Shown here: positions 34,449 through 43,290 of the stretch, one piece after another
How the letters are laid out: each line of letters starts with the position of its first letter
Position numbering within the stretch: position 1 is the stretch's first letter
Assembly: GCA_026415035.1 (NCBI GenBank)
Contig: JAOAHX010000003.1
Span: 160,320 to 222,263 of the forward strand
DNA: 61,944 bases
Direction of reading: 5' to 3'
From: Thermodesulfobacteriota bacterium
GTDB taxonomy: Bacteria > Desulfobacterota > BSN033 > UBA1163
Notes under the pieces: generated by a model
Told to the model about the DNA's origin: nothing
Databases searched by the model: none
Seen by the model: only the letters and a program-made list of their open reading frames with translations
Translations under genes and position numbers: made by a program

Positions 34449-36833
34449 ATGAAGATTAACAGGCGGCAACTCTTGAAGATGATCGGCGCGGCCACCTTCG
34501 GGATGGTCCTTCCCGAGGAACTCCTCCACGCCCTTCCGGAGGAAGGGGAATGGATCCCTTACGAAGAATACTGGACCAAAGGCGTCTGCCTCCAGTGCCC
34601 GAGCGGCTGCGGCCTCAGGATCCGTCTCGTCAACGGCTGGCCGGTTAAGATCGAGGGAAACAAAGAGTATCCCATCAACCGAGGAAGGCTCTGCCCCAAG
34701 GGACAGGCAGGCCTCCAGGTCCTCTACGATCCCGACCGGATCCGTAATCCCCTCAAACGGAAGGGAAAGCGAGGAGAGGGCCTCTGGGAAAGAATCTCCT
34801 GGGACGAGGCTATCGGCCTTCTGACCCGACGTCTGAAGGAGCTTCGGGAGAAGGGGCAACCCCATCGCCTCCTCCTCCTCGGAGGAAGGTCCCGGGGCCA
34901 TATGACCGAGTTGATAAAGAGATTTATGGAAGCCTATGGTTCTCCCAATCTCCTCTTGAATCCCTCCCGCGGGTCGGAGGGGATCTTGAAGGGACATCTC
35001 TTCACCATGGGCGAGAGAGACTTCCTCTCCATCCACTGGCCGGAGACACGGTACGTCCTCTCCTTCGGGGCAAGCCTTCTCGAGGCCTCCAGATCATCGA
35101 TGCTCAATCTCAGAGGATATGGATGGCTGAGGCGGGGAAGGCCGGGACTGAGAGGGAAACTCGTCCAGATCGAACCGCGATTCTCGGTCACCGCCTCGAA
35201 GGCGGATCAGTGGGTCCCGATCGAGCCGGGAACGGATGGGGCCCTTGCCCTCGGCATCGCCCACTGCCTCGTCAAAGAGAAGCAATACGACGAGGCATTC
35301 GTCACCCGCTTCACCTTCGGCTTCGAGGACTGGAGAGATCCCGATGGGAGAGGCCATCTCGGGTTCAAGACGCTCCTCCTGAAGGAGTATCCTCCTCAAA
35401 AGGTTTCCAAGATCACCGGTGTCCCGGAGGAGACGATCCTCCAGCTGGCCCGGGAATTCTCTTCCCATCGACCCTCGATCGCCCTCTCCGGAAGGGGAGC
35501 GGGGATGCAGACCAACGGCACTTACACCCAGATGGCGATCGACGCCCTCAATGCGCTTGCGGGTTCGATCGATACGCCAGGAGGGCTCCTCCGGCAACTC
35601 CCTCCTCCCTTCCAGAGGTGGCGGCCCCCTCTCAGAGACGGGATTGCGGAAAAGGGCCTCTCCAGACCGCGGATCGACGGAGCAGGAGACCTACCCTTCC
35701 CATTCGCCCAAGAGGTTCCCTACCTGCTTCCGGAGAGACTCGAAAGAGGAGAGCCCTATCCCATCGATACGCTCCTCCTCTACTATACCAATCCCATCTT
35801 CAGCCTTCCCGCTTCGATCAGATTTAAGGAGGCGTTGGAGAAGGTCCCCTTCATCGTGAGCTTCTCCCCTTTTATGGACGAGACCACAAGGATGGCCGAC
35901 CTCGTCCTTCCCGACGGCACCTATTTCGAGCGGTGGCAGGACGACCTGCCCGAACCGGGGCCGGGATATCCGGTGATCGGGTTGAGACGGCCCGTTTTGA
36001 GCAGACCCCTTCAGGATGTCCGCAATTCCGGCGACGTCCTGATCGGGATCGCAAAGGGATTGGGTGGGACCGTGGCCGCTTCTTTTCCTTGGAAGGACAT
36101 GAGGGAGGCCATCGCCGAGGCCCTTCAAGGCCTCTTCCGTGCCAAACGGGAATCGTTTGGGAAAGAGAATTTTGAAGAATTTTTGAAAGCCTTGGCAGAG
36201 GCGGGAGGATGGTGGGAGGAATCCTATCCCTTCGGCCGGTGGCGGCAGCGATTCGATACGCCCTCGGGAAAGTTCGAGTTCTACTCCCTTGCCATGGAAC
36301 GCGGCCTCAGGGAGGTTTCGAAGAGACGGTCGAGGCCGATCGATTCGATCCTCGAAGAATTGAAGATCGAGGCAAGGGGAGATAGGGTCTACCTTCCCCA
36401 CTACGAAAAACCACGGCTCGTCGGAGACGAGAAGGAGTTCCCCTTCCGCCTCATCCACTACAAGCTGATGACCACGGCGGAGGGAAGGGGGGCCAACCAG
36501 CCCTATCTCCAGGAGATCTTCGGCCCCCATCTTAAGGAGAAATGGAATGCCTGGGTGGAGATCCATCCGGAAACCGCTCGCGGCCTTGGAATAGAAGATG
36601 GGGATCTCGTCTGGGTGGAGTCGATGGCCGGTCGATTCAAGACCAAGGCAAGGCTCTTCGCCGGGACCCACCCGGGATGCGTTCAGATCCCTTACGGTCA
36701 GGGCCATCGGGCCTATGGTCGTTGGGCCGAAGGGAGGGGGGTAAATCCAAACGACCTGATCGTCAGGGAGTACGATTATCTTGGCGGATTTTTGTCGCCC
36801 TTTGCCACGCGAGTGAAGGTCTACAAGGCCTAG
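34449..36833 (+). CDS. Molybdopterin-oxidoreductase-like subunit of an ACIII-like complex (ActB1-like)
   Basis: A 794-residue protein of the DMSO-reductase superfamily with a Tat-type start (NRRQLLKMIG). Cys47, 50, 54 and 82 form the usual N-terminal [4Fe-4S] motif. In the segment where the Mo-ligating Cys, Sec or Ser normally lies, after GSPN, I read NPSRGSEG (residues 171-178): no Cys, with Ser as the only candidate. The two pterin-binding domains are otherwise complete. In true ACIII this domain has lost Mo; here it is in between. It is a separate gene, whereas ActB is normally fused to the iron-sulfur domain. The substrate is unknown; quinol oxidation by the complex is inferred. Confidence 0.82.
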   Translation: MKINRRQLLKMIGAATFGMVLPEELLHALPEEGEWIPYEEYWTKGVCLQCPSGCGLRIRLVNGWPVKIEGNKEYPINRGRLCPKGQAGLQVLYDPDRIRNPLKRKGKRGEGLWERISWDEAIGLLTRRLKELREKGQPHRLLLLGGRSRGHMTELIKRFMEAYGSPNLLLNPSRGSEGILKGHLFTMGERDFLSIHWPETRYVLSFGASLLEASRSSMLNLRGYGWLRRGRPGLRGKLVQIEPRFSVTASKADQWVPIEPGTDGALALGIAHCLVKEKQYDEAFVTRFTFGFEDWRDPDGRGHLGFKTLLLKEYPPQKVSKITGVPEETILQLAREFSSHRPSIALSGRGAGMQTNGTYTQMAIDALNALAGSIDTPGGLLRQLPPPFQRWRPPLRDGIAEKGLSRPRIDGAGDLPFPFAQEVPYLLPERLERGEPYPIDTLLLYYTNPIFSLPASIRFKEALEKVPFIVSFSPFMDETTRMADLVLPDGTYFERWQDDLPEPGPGYPVIGLRRPVLSRPLQDVRNSGDVLIGIAKGLGGTVAASFPWKDMREAIAEALQGLFRAKRESFGKENFEEFLKALAEAGGWWEESYPFGRWRQRFDTPSGKFEFYSLAMERGLREVSKRRSRPIDSILEELKIEARGDRVYLPHYEKPRLVGDEKEFPFRLIHYKLMTTAEGRGANQPYLQEIFGPHLKEKWNAWVEIHPETARGLGIEDGDLVWVESMAGRFKTKARLFAGTHPGCVQIPYGQGHRAYGRWAEGRGVNPNDLIVREYDYLGGFLSPFATRVKVYKA

Positions 36834-36877
36834 ATGCCGGGTCCATAAAAAGGGACTGGCAAGGAAAAGGAGTGAGC

Positions 36878-37573
36878 ATGTACCGATGGGGGATGGTGAT
36901 CGATCTGGATCGTTGCACAGGCTGCCAGGCCTGTATGGTCGCTTGCCGCCAGGAGAACAATATCCCCTTCGCCGGGGAGAGGGAGGCGAAACTGGGCAGG
37001 GCCAAGTTCTGGATGAACCTCATCTCCGAGGTGAAAGGCACCTACCCCGACGTGAAGATGCACTTCATCCCCATCCCATGTATGCAATGTGACAACCCGC
37101 CCTGCACCATCGTCTGTCCTGTGGAGGCCACCTACAAGAATCCAGAAGGGATCGTCGCCCAGGTCTACCCACGATGCATCGGTGTCCGGATGTGCGTTTC
37201 GAATTGCCCTTACACGGTCCGGTATTTTAACTGGCATGCCCCCCGGTGGCCGGACGAATACAAGAAAGGGAGAAACCCCGACGTCTACAAGAGGAGGAAG
37301 GGGATCACCGAAAAGTGCAACTTCTGCATCCAGAGGATAAGGAGGGCCAAGGAGATCGCAAGGAGGGAGAACCGGAGGATCCGGGACGGGGAGGTCGTCC
37401 CGGCGTGCGCCGAGACGTGCCCGACGGAGGCCATCACCTTCGGCGATCTGAACGATCCGAAGAGCCGGGTCTCCCGGCTCTCAAAAAGCCGGAGGGCCTT
37501 TCGCCTCCTCGAGGAGCTGGGGACCGAGCCAAAGGTCTTCTATCTCAAAGAAGGGGATTGGACGGATGGATAG
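36878..37573 (+). CDS. Iron-sulfur electron-transfer subunit of the ACIII-like complex (ActB2-like)
   Basis: A 231-residue ferredoxin-like subunit with four cluster motifs: CTGCQACMVACRQ, CMQCDNPPCTIVCP, CIGVRMCVSNCPY and CNFC with CAETCP. The third motif has Val where the second Cys of a [4Fe-4S] site should be, so a [3Fe-4S] cluster is expected, as in the B2 domain of ActB. The start is the ATG at 36878 with AAGGAAAAGGAG upstream; a GTG six bases earlier is too close to the ribosome binding site. It overlaps the NrfD-like gene by 8 nt. Confidence 0.9.
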   Translation: MYRWGMVIDLDRCTGCQACMVACRQENNIPFAGEREAKLGRAKFWMNLISEVKGTYPDVKMHFIPIPCMQCDNPPCTIVCPVEATYKNPEGIVAQVYPRCIGVRMCVSNCPYTVRYFNWHAPRWPDEYKKGRNPDVYKRRKGITEKCNFCIQRIRRAKEIARRENRRIRDGEVVPACAETCPTEAITFGDLNDPKSRVSRLSKSRRAFRLLEELGTEPKVFYLKEGDWTDG

Positions 37574-38864
37574 CGAAGCTCTTGCCATGAAATACGATCC
37601 GATCCTGAAGCCCATGACCCGGGCGGGCTGGCCTTTCTGGGTGACGCTCGTTCCGCTTGCCCTCATCTTTCTCTGGTCCTTCTTCGCCTTCGGCTGGCAA
37701 TACCAGTGGGGCCTCGGCGAGACGGGCATGGGCCATCCCATGTCTTGGACCCTCTACTTGGTCAACTTCGTCTTCTTCATCGGGATCAGCCACGCCGGGG
37801 CCTTGGTCTCTGCCGTATTGAGGATCACCCATGCCCGCTGGGGGACCCCCTTCGGAAGGGCTGCCGAAGCGGTCACCGTCTTCGCCTTGGCCGCAGGCCC
37901 GACCAATATCCTCTTCGACCTCGGACGATCAAGCCGCTTCTACTGGGTGCCCCTCCATGGCCAGCTCAAGTCCCCTCTGATCTGGGACTTCACCTGCATC
38001 ATGACCTACTTCACGGTCAGCGTCATCTTCCTCTACGTCCTCATGGTCCCGGATATCGGGTTGCTCAGGGAGCGTTTTCCAGGGAGGAGATGGCTCTACG
38101 GGCCCCTCTCCCTCGGATGGAGCGGAACGGAAAATCAGTGGAAGACGATCGAAAAGACCATCGGATTTCTCTGCGTGGCCGTCATCCCCATCGCGGTCAG
38201 TGTCCACACGGTCGTCTCCTGGGTCTTCGGGTTGCAGACCCAGCCCATGTGGTTTAGCACCATCTTCGCCCCCTACTTCGTCACGGGGGCCATCTTCTCT
38301 GGGATCGCCACGATCGTCATCGTCACCATCGCCTTGAGGCGACTCTACCGTCTCGAAACCTTCCTGACTCCTTACCATTTCAACAATATGGGCCTCCTCC
38401 TCCTGGTCTTCACCCTCCTCTGGGCCTACTTCACTTTTGCCGAACACCTCACCGTGGCCTACGCCGGCGGAAGCCACGAACTCGAAGTCCTCTGGAGCAA
38501 ACTGACAGGGAGGTATGCCCCCCTGTTCTGGCTCATGGTGGCGCTCTGCTTCGTCATCCCCTTTCCGCTCCTCGTCTACAAACGGACGCCCCCCTTCCTC
38601 CTGCCCGCCTCGATCTCCGTGGTGATCGGGATGTGGCTCGAACGCTTCCTCATCATCATCCCATCCCTTGCCCATCCAAGGCTCCATTATCCCAGAGGGG
38701 CTTACATGCCCTCCTGGGTCGAGTGGTCGATGATGGCAGGTCTCTGTGCAGGGTTCACCCTGGCCTTCATGCTCTTCTCGAAGTTCTTCCCGGTCCTCTC
38801 CATCTGGGAACTTGAGAAGGAGGAGAGGGCCCACGAACCCTCTCAGAAGAAGGAGGTCCTATGA
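37566..38864 (+). CDS. NrfD/PsrC-like quinone-binding membrane subunit (ActC-like)
   Basis: A 432-residue membrane protein with about ten helices, the length of ActC rather than the eight-helix NrfD or PsrC. Family segments are FFIGISHAGALVSAVLRI, HTVVSWVFGLQTQPMWFSTI and the C-terminal RGAYMPSWVEWSMMAG. It is the quinol site of the complex. It lies between the iron-sulfur subunit and the monoheme cytochrome, with short overlaps on both sides, so the subunits are translationally coupled. Confidence 0.9.
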   Translation: MDSEALAMKYDPILKPMTRAGWPFWVTLVPLALIFLWSFFAFGWQYQWGLGETGMGHPMSWTLYLVNFVFFIGISHAGALVSAVLRITHARWGTPFGRAAEAVTVFALAAGPTNILFDLGRSSRFYWVPLHGQLKSPLIWDFTCIMTYFTVSVIFLYVLMVPDIGLLRERFPGRRWLYGPLSLGWSGTENQWKTIEKTIGFLCVAVIPIAVSVHTVVSWVFGLQTQPMWFSTIFAPYFVTGAIFSGIATIVIVTIALRRLYRLETFLTPYHFNNMGLLLLVFTLLWAYFTFAEHLTVAYAGGSHELEVLWSKLTGRYAPLFWLMVALCFVIPFPLLVYKRTPPFLLPASISVVIGMWLERFLIIIPSLAHPRLHYPRGAYMPSWVEWSMMAGLCAGFTLAFMLFSKFFPVLSIWELEKEERAHEPSQKKEVL

Positions 38865-39262
38865 AGCGGTCAATCGTGACGTTGGTGGTCGTATTCTCCC
38901 TTGCCGTGCCTTTCTCCTCCTTCGGCCAGGCCTCAAAGCCTCCTCCGAAGAAGAGCCCTGAGCTGCTGAACCAGGGGAAAAAACTCTACGAGCAGTACTG
39001 CCTCACCTGCCATGGTGCCACAGGGGATGGAAAGGGCCCTGTGGGGACGGCCCTCAAACCTCCTCCGAGGGATTTCAATCTACCCCTTAGCCAGTGGCCC
39101 CATGCGAAGGGAGATATCAGAAAGGTCTTCGAGGTGATTTCCAAGGGGATTCCCAACACCTCCATGGTCAAGTGGGACCATCTCTCGGAACAGGAGCGGT
39201 GGGCCATGACCTATTATGTGGTGGAATTCGCAAAACCCAAAACCCCGGTCAAGAAGAAATGA
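38861..39262 (+). CDS. Monoheme cytochrome c (ActE-like)
   Basis: A 133-residue exported cytochrome. Signal peptide to about residue 25, then a Pro/Lys linker, a class I heme motif CLTCHG followed by GDGKGPVG, and a distal Met in TSMVKWDHL. It sits in the place of ActE after the ActC-like gene. It overlaps upstream by ATGA. It probably carries electrons from the pentaheme subunit to the caa3 oxidase. Confidence 0.9.
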   Translation: MKRSIVTLVVVFSLAVPFSSFGQASKPPPKKSPELLNQGKKLYEQYCLTCHGATGDGKGPVGTALKPPPRDFNLPLSQWPHAKGDIRKVFEVISKGIPNTSMVKWDHLSEQERWAMTYYVVEFAKPKTPVKKK

Positions 39263-39975
39263 CAGATGCGAGGAGAGGGATGAGGGAATTTACTCCGGAA
39301 GAGTTGAAGGAGATGGACGGAAAAGACGGCAAACCTGTCTACGTCGCCTTTCAGGGAAAGGTCTACGATGTGACCCAGAGCCGCCTCTGGGCCAAGGGCC
39401 TCCATATGAACCGCCATCTCCCAGGAAGGGACCTGAGCGGAGAGATCGCCGCCGCTCCCCACGGCCCGGAAGTTCTCGAACGCTATCCTCAGATCGGGAT
39501 CTTGAAAAAGGGACCTCCAGAGGAGCTAAGCCATCTTCCGGCCGCGCTTCAAACGATCCTCCAGAGATTTCCGATGGCCAGACGCCATCCCCACCCCATG
39601 GTCGTCCATTTTCCCATCGCCTTCTTGATGGCCTCTTCCCTCTTCTACCTCCTCTATCTTTTTCTCCTCTATCCCTCGCTCAAGACGACGAGCACCCACC
39701 TCTTTGCCCTCGGGACGCTCGCCACCCCCTTTGCCATCGCAACGGGCCTCCTCACCTGGTGGGTCAATTACCGGCTTAAAATGACCCCTTTCATCAGATG
39801 GAAGATAATCCTTTCGGCCTTTCTCCTTGCCACCGAACTCGCTGTCGTCCTCTTCTGGGTTGGGGAGATCCAGGTCTCCCACGCCGTCTATCTCGTCCTG
39901 ATCCTCCTCGTCACCCCCCTGGTCGTCCTCCTGGGCTACTTCGGAGGCCAGATGACCTTCCCATCGGAACAGTAA
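39259..39975 (+). CDS. Cytochrome b5-like domain fused to DUF2231 membrane domain
   Basis: A 238-residue protein. The N-terminal 75 residues are a cytochrome b5/steroid-binding-like domain (FTPEELKEMDGKDGKPVYVA, then GLHMNRHLPGRDLSGEI). After it a four-helix DUF2231 domain begins with HPHPMVVHFPIAFLMASSLF, whose His residues are typical heme-ligand candidates. The start at 39259 overlaps the cytochrome by ATGA; an ATG at 39280 is also possible. It closes the respiratory operon. A membrane electron carrier is a fair guess; DUF2231 function is not established to my knowledge. Confidence 0.8.
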   Translation: MTDARRGMREFTPEELKEMDGKDGKPVYVAFQGKVYDVTQSRLWAKGLHMNRHLPGRDLSGEIAAAPHGPEVLERYPQIGILKKGPPEELSHLPAALQTILQRFPMARRHPHPMVVHFPIAFLMASSLFYLLYLFLLYPSLKTTSTHLFALGTLATPFAIATGLLTWWVNYRLKMTPFIRWKIILSAFLLATELAVVLFWVGEIQVSHAVYLVLILLVTPLVVLLGYFGGQMTFPSEQ

Positions 39976-40005
39976 AATTGACAACGGGTGGGGATCGAAG
40001 GGGCT

Positions 40006-42525
40006 TTATCGTTTAAGGCCTGCGGCCTTGGAGATCTTTTCGGTATCGAAATTCAAGGCCTCGGCAAGAGGAATCAGGTTGGAGGGGATGGGCATCGGGG
40101 CAGCGAAGCCCCACAAAGACTCCTCGAGATGCCTCAGGGTCTCGTTCAGGATCTCACCCATCAGATCCTGGGCCATCAAGAGGTCGAGTTTGAAGCCCCA
40201 ACGGCTCGATGCCGAAAGAAGGCCGAGGATCTCTTCGATCATCGCTTCCTGGTCCTGAAGGTCGGAGGGTCCGATCTTCTTGAGCGAGGCCATCTTCTCA
40301 TAGAGGAGCTGACTTAAGAGGTTCGATGGGGTCTCCTGGTTCAACGAGCACCCGCTCTGATTCGCCTCCTTTAGGATCCGATCGACCTCCCCTCGGCCGA
40401 TCCCCGAACGAAGATCCTCCCTCAACCTCAGGATCTCCTGTTGGAGGCGTTGGTTGAGTGTAAACTCGGCGGCTAAACGGATCCCGTAAGGGATCGGAAT
40501 CCCTTCTTTGGTCAGCACCTCGAGGACAGGTTTGGCCTGGCGGTAGATCTTTTCGTAAATGCCGGAGGGATCTCCGACCCTCTTCTCGATCAGGGGTCGA
40601 AAGACCTCGTCGGATCGCTCTTTGATCACGTGGCCGATCGTGAAGGCCTGATGGTCCGGAAAGCTCTGGAAAAGCCATTGGGGTCCTCCCTCCCCTCTCT
40701 CCAAGGCCTCCCTCCCCTTCTGTCTCAACCGATCGAAATCGGGCCCGGTCCCCTCTTCGAAGACCCAGGTGTTCCCAAAGCTCTTATTCGAAGAGATTAA
40801 CAGGAAGAGAAAGGATTTCGGTTCTGGGATACGGTCAGCACGGAGGGTCACCTGACCGAGGAGGAGGGTCGTCTCCCCCTTTTCCCAACGTTCTTCGCGA
40901 TTCGTCTCCAGATGGAATGAAAAGATTTTCCGGGTTCTTCTTTCCCCATCGGAGAGGGAGGCAAAGGCATGGTGGTTGACGATCTGGGCCAAGGAGACCT
41001 GCCGGGGCTTCACCAGACGTTCATAAATCTGTCGGCCATCTCCCATTCCGGGCACGTTGCTTCGACCCTGAGAGAGCAGGTCGAGGAATCGTTTTTCGAG
41101 AGGCCGATCTGTAAATTCCGTGGCGAGGTCGATGGCCCTCGCGGCATGCTGGAGGATGAGTTGGGTCTCCAACCCCGCCAGATCGGCGAAAAACCACCCG
41201 CAGCTGGTGAACATCCGGAGGCCGTGGCGTTGCATCTCGAGGAGCTTGATTCCCCTGACCCAGTCCTTTGGGTCGAGGTCTCGGTGGCCGTACTCCTCGA
41301 AAAACCTCTCAATCCGTTCCGGAGACCGATCCATGATCAGATCGATGTATCCGTCTCTCGCCCTCCAGGGATCGGGAAAGAGCTTCCTCCCCTCTTCCTC
41401 GTAAAGTTCGGCCAGATCGTCTCGGAGGAGGTTGAGGGCCTCACGAAGGGGAGCCCTCCACCTCTGGTTCCACCCAGGCCGTCCGCCTGTCGAGCAGCCG
41501 CAGTCCTCCTTCCATCTGCCAACGCCGTGACAGCAGCTCCAGGAACTTCCTTCGCCCTTCGGTCCCTCATCGATCTCCACCTCCCACACCGGAGGCGACT
41601 TTTCTAAAAAGGCCCCGTAATTGGTCAGGGTCAATCCCTGCCTCGCTATCCCCCTGCTCAGGGCATAAGCCAGGGCCATCTCGCCGAAGACTTTGTGATG
41701 GCCAAAGGTCTCGCCATCGGTCGAGAGGTGGATGAGCTGGGGTTCCCTCTTGGAGGGCTGATAGGCCTGGGCCAATCTCAGGCAGAACCTCTCCCCATCT
41801 TTGAGGAGATCGCCGAAGGCCACCTCTTTCGAGATGGCCCCATCGTAAAAGAAGAGGTCAATATACTCGGAATATGATTTTTTCCCCGACCGATCCCTCA
41901 GAAAGCACCGGTAGGGCTGGGTCGTATCGATCTTGCCCTGGGAGACATCGGTCCATTTTCCGCCGGTAAAGGACCTCGTCCTCAATGCCTGAAAAGGGCT
42001 CAGGATGAGGTAGCGCATCCCGTGCCTGAAGAGGACCCGAAGGACCGAGGAATTCACCGCCGTCTCAGGAAGCCACATCGCCTCGGGCCTCCTCTTAAAG
42101 TGCTTCTCGAAGAACTTGATCCCCCAGACGACCTCGGTCTCCTGGTCCCTCTCGTTGGCCAAAGGCATAATGAGGTGATCGTAGACCTGGGCGATGGCAT
42201 TCCCGTGGCCCAGCCGTTTCAGGCTCTCGCGGTCAGCCTCGATGATCTTCCGATAGACCCGGGGTTCCTTCTGCTCGAGCCAGGAAAGCAGCGTCGGGCC
42301 CACGTTGAAGCTGAGGGAGGAATAATTGTTGAAAAGATCGAGGATCCTCCCCCTTCCATCGACGATTCGGGCATAGGCATTGGGTCGGTAGCACTCGAAG
42401 GTGATCCGCTCGTTCCAATCATGAAAAGGGGAGGCGCTCTCCTCACGTTCGATCTCATCCAGCCAGGGATTCTCCCTCGGAGGCTGATAGAAATGGCCAT
42501 GGATGGCGACGAAGGCATTCCTCAT
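40006..42525 (-). CDS. Glycoside hydrolase family 57-type protein with DUF3536
   Basis: An 839-residue alpha-glucan-active enzyme. The N-terminal GH57 barrel starts with VAIHGHFYQPPRENPWLDE, and ECYRPNAYARI, WLPETAVNSSVLRVLFRHG and HLSTDGETFGHH are further family blocks; the last carries an acidic catalytic candidate. The large C-terminal part is DUF3536-like. I start it at the ATG at 42525, which overlaps sdhB by ATGA, rather than 33 codons upstream. Its place at the end of a citrate-cycle operon is unusual; glycogen or maltodextrin turnover is likely. Confidence 0.88.
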   Translation of the reverse strand: MRNAFVAIHGHFYQPPRENPWLDEIEREESASPFHDWNERITFECYRPNAYARIVDGRGRILDLFNNYSSLSFNVGPTLLSWLEQKEPRVYRKIIEADRESLKRLGHGNAIAQVYDHLIMPLANERDQETEVVWGIKFFEKHFKRRPEAMWLPETAVNSSVLRVLFRHGMRYLILSPFQALRTRSFTGGKWTDVSQGKIDTTQPYRCFLRDRSGKKSYSEYIDLFFYDGAISKEVAFGDLLKDGERFCLRLAQAYQPSKREPQLIHLSTDGETFGHHKVFGEMALAYALSRGIARQGLTLTNYGAFLEKSPPVWEVEIDEGPKGEGSSWSCCHGVGRWKEDCGCSTGGRPGWNQRWRAPLREALNLLRDDLAELYEEEGRKLFPDPWRARDGYIDLIMDRSPERIERFFEEYGHRDLDPKDWVRGIKLLEMQRHGLRMFTSCGWFFADLAGLETQLILQHAARAIDLATEFTDRPLEKRFLDLLSQGRSNVPGMGDGRQIYERLVKPRQVSLAQIVNHHAFASLSDGERRTRKIFSFHLETNREERWEKGETTLLLGQVTLRADRIPEPKSFLFLLISSNKSFGNTWVFEEGTGPDFDRLRQKGREALERGEGGPQWLFQSFPDHQAFTIGHVIKERSDEVFRPLIEKRVGDPSGIYEKIYRQAKPVLEVLTKEGIPIPYGIRLAAEFTLNQRLQQEILRLREDLRSGIGRGEVDRILKEANQSGCSLNQETPSNLLSQLLYEKMASLKKIGPSDLQDQEAMIEEILGLLSASSRWGFKLDLLMAQDLMGEILNETLRHLEESLWGFAAPMPIPSNLIPLAEALNFDTEKISKAAGLKR

Positions 42526-43247
42526 CCTCGCTCCCCGCTTTTCCGCTTCGTCTCGTAAACCCTTCGCTTGATCTGGCCGATCTGCCGGGTGACCGGGATC
42601 TCTTTGGGGCAGACCTCCGTGCATTTCCAGTGGGTCCGACAGCCCCAGACCATCTTCTCCTGGTCCAAGAGTCGGAGCCTCTCCTCCGTCCCTTCATCCC
42701 TCGAATCGAAGAGGTAGCGAAAAGCGCGGACCAGGGCAGCGGGTCCCACGTAATCGGCCGTCTCTGGGCTCTGATTGACCGGACAGGCAGCCGTGCAGCA
42801 GGCGCAAAGGATGCATCGAAGGGCCTCTTCAAACAGGCGGTGCTCCTCCGGAGACTGCCTCCTTTCCGAATCCTCTGGAGGTGGGGTTCGGACGATGAGA
42901 TAGGGTCGGACCGAGGCGTACTTCTCGAAAAACGGATCGAGATCGACCACGAGATCTTTGATGACCCTGAAAACCGGAAGGGGTTCGATGAGGACCTCTC
43001 CCCCGAGATCCCTGACGAGCTTCTGACAGGCCAGGCCACAGATGCCGTTGATCTTCATGGCATCCGATCCGCAGACTCCGTGACCGCAGGACATCCGGAA
43101 GGAGAGGGTCGGGTCCTGCTCCCACCGGATCCTGTTCAAGCAGTCGAGGAGGCGGTCCATCGGATCGGCCTCCACCTCGTAGGTCCGGTACCAGGGTTGT
43201 CTGTCCTTAGAGGGATCGAATCGAAAGACCTTCAGTTTAAGGTGCAT
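42522..43247 (-). CDS. sdhB: Succinate dehydrogenase/fumarate reductase iron-sulfur subunit
   Basis: A 241-residue subunit with the [2Fe-2S] region CGHGVCGSDAMKINGICGLAC and two further cluster motifs, CILCACCTAACP and CRTHWKCTEVCP. It links the flavoprotein to the quinone. It follows sdhA by 43 nt. No gene for a membrane anchor (sdhC/D) is present in this operon, so it must be encoded elsewhere or the enzyme uses another anchor. Confidence 0.94.
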   Translation of the reverse strand: MHLKLKVFRFDPSKDRQPWYRTYEVEADPMDRLLDCLNRIRWEQDPTLSFRMSCGHGVCGSDAMKINGICGLACQKLVRDLGGEVLIEPLPVFRVIKDLVVDLDPFFEKYASVRPYLIVRTPPPEDSERRQSPEEHRLFEEALRCILCACCTAACPVNQSPETADYVGPAALVRAFRYLFDSRDEGTEERLRLLDQEKMVWGCRTHWKCTEVCPKEIPVTRQIGQIKRRVYETKRKSGERG

Positions 43248-43290
43248 TCCGTAGCAATGGGTTGTTCTCAGGGTTGATGGGTCCCCGAAC

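Noticed and set aside
34449-38864. Polysulfide/thiosulfate reductase (PsrABC) as the identity of the complex.
   Set aside because: The pentaheme and monoheme cytochromes on both sides, the [3Fe-4S]-type motif, the ten-helix membrane subunit and the missing Mo-ligating Cys fit an ACIII-like complex better. A CISM relative cannot be fully excluded.
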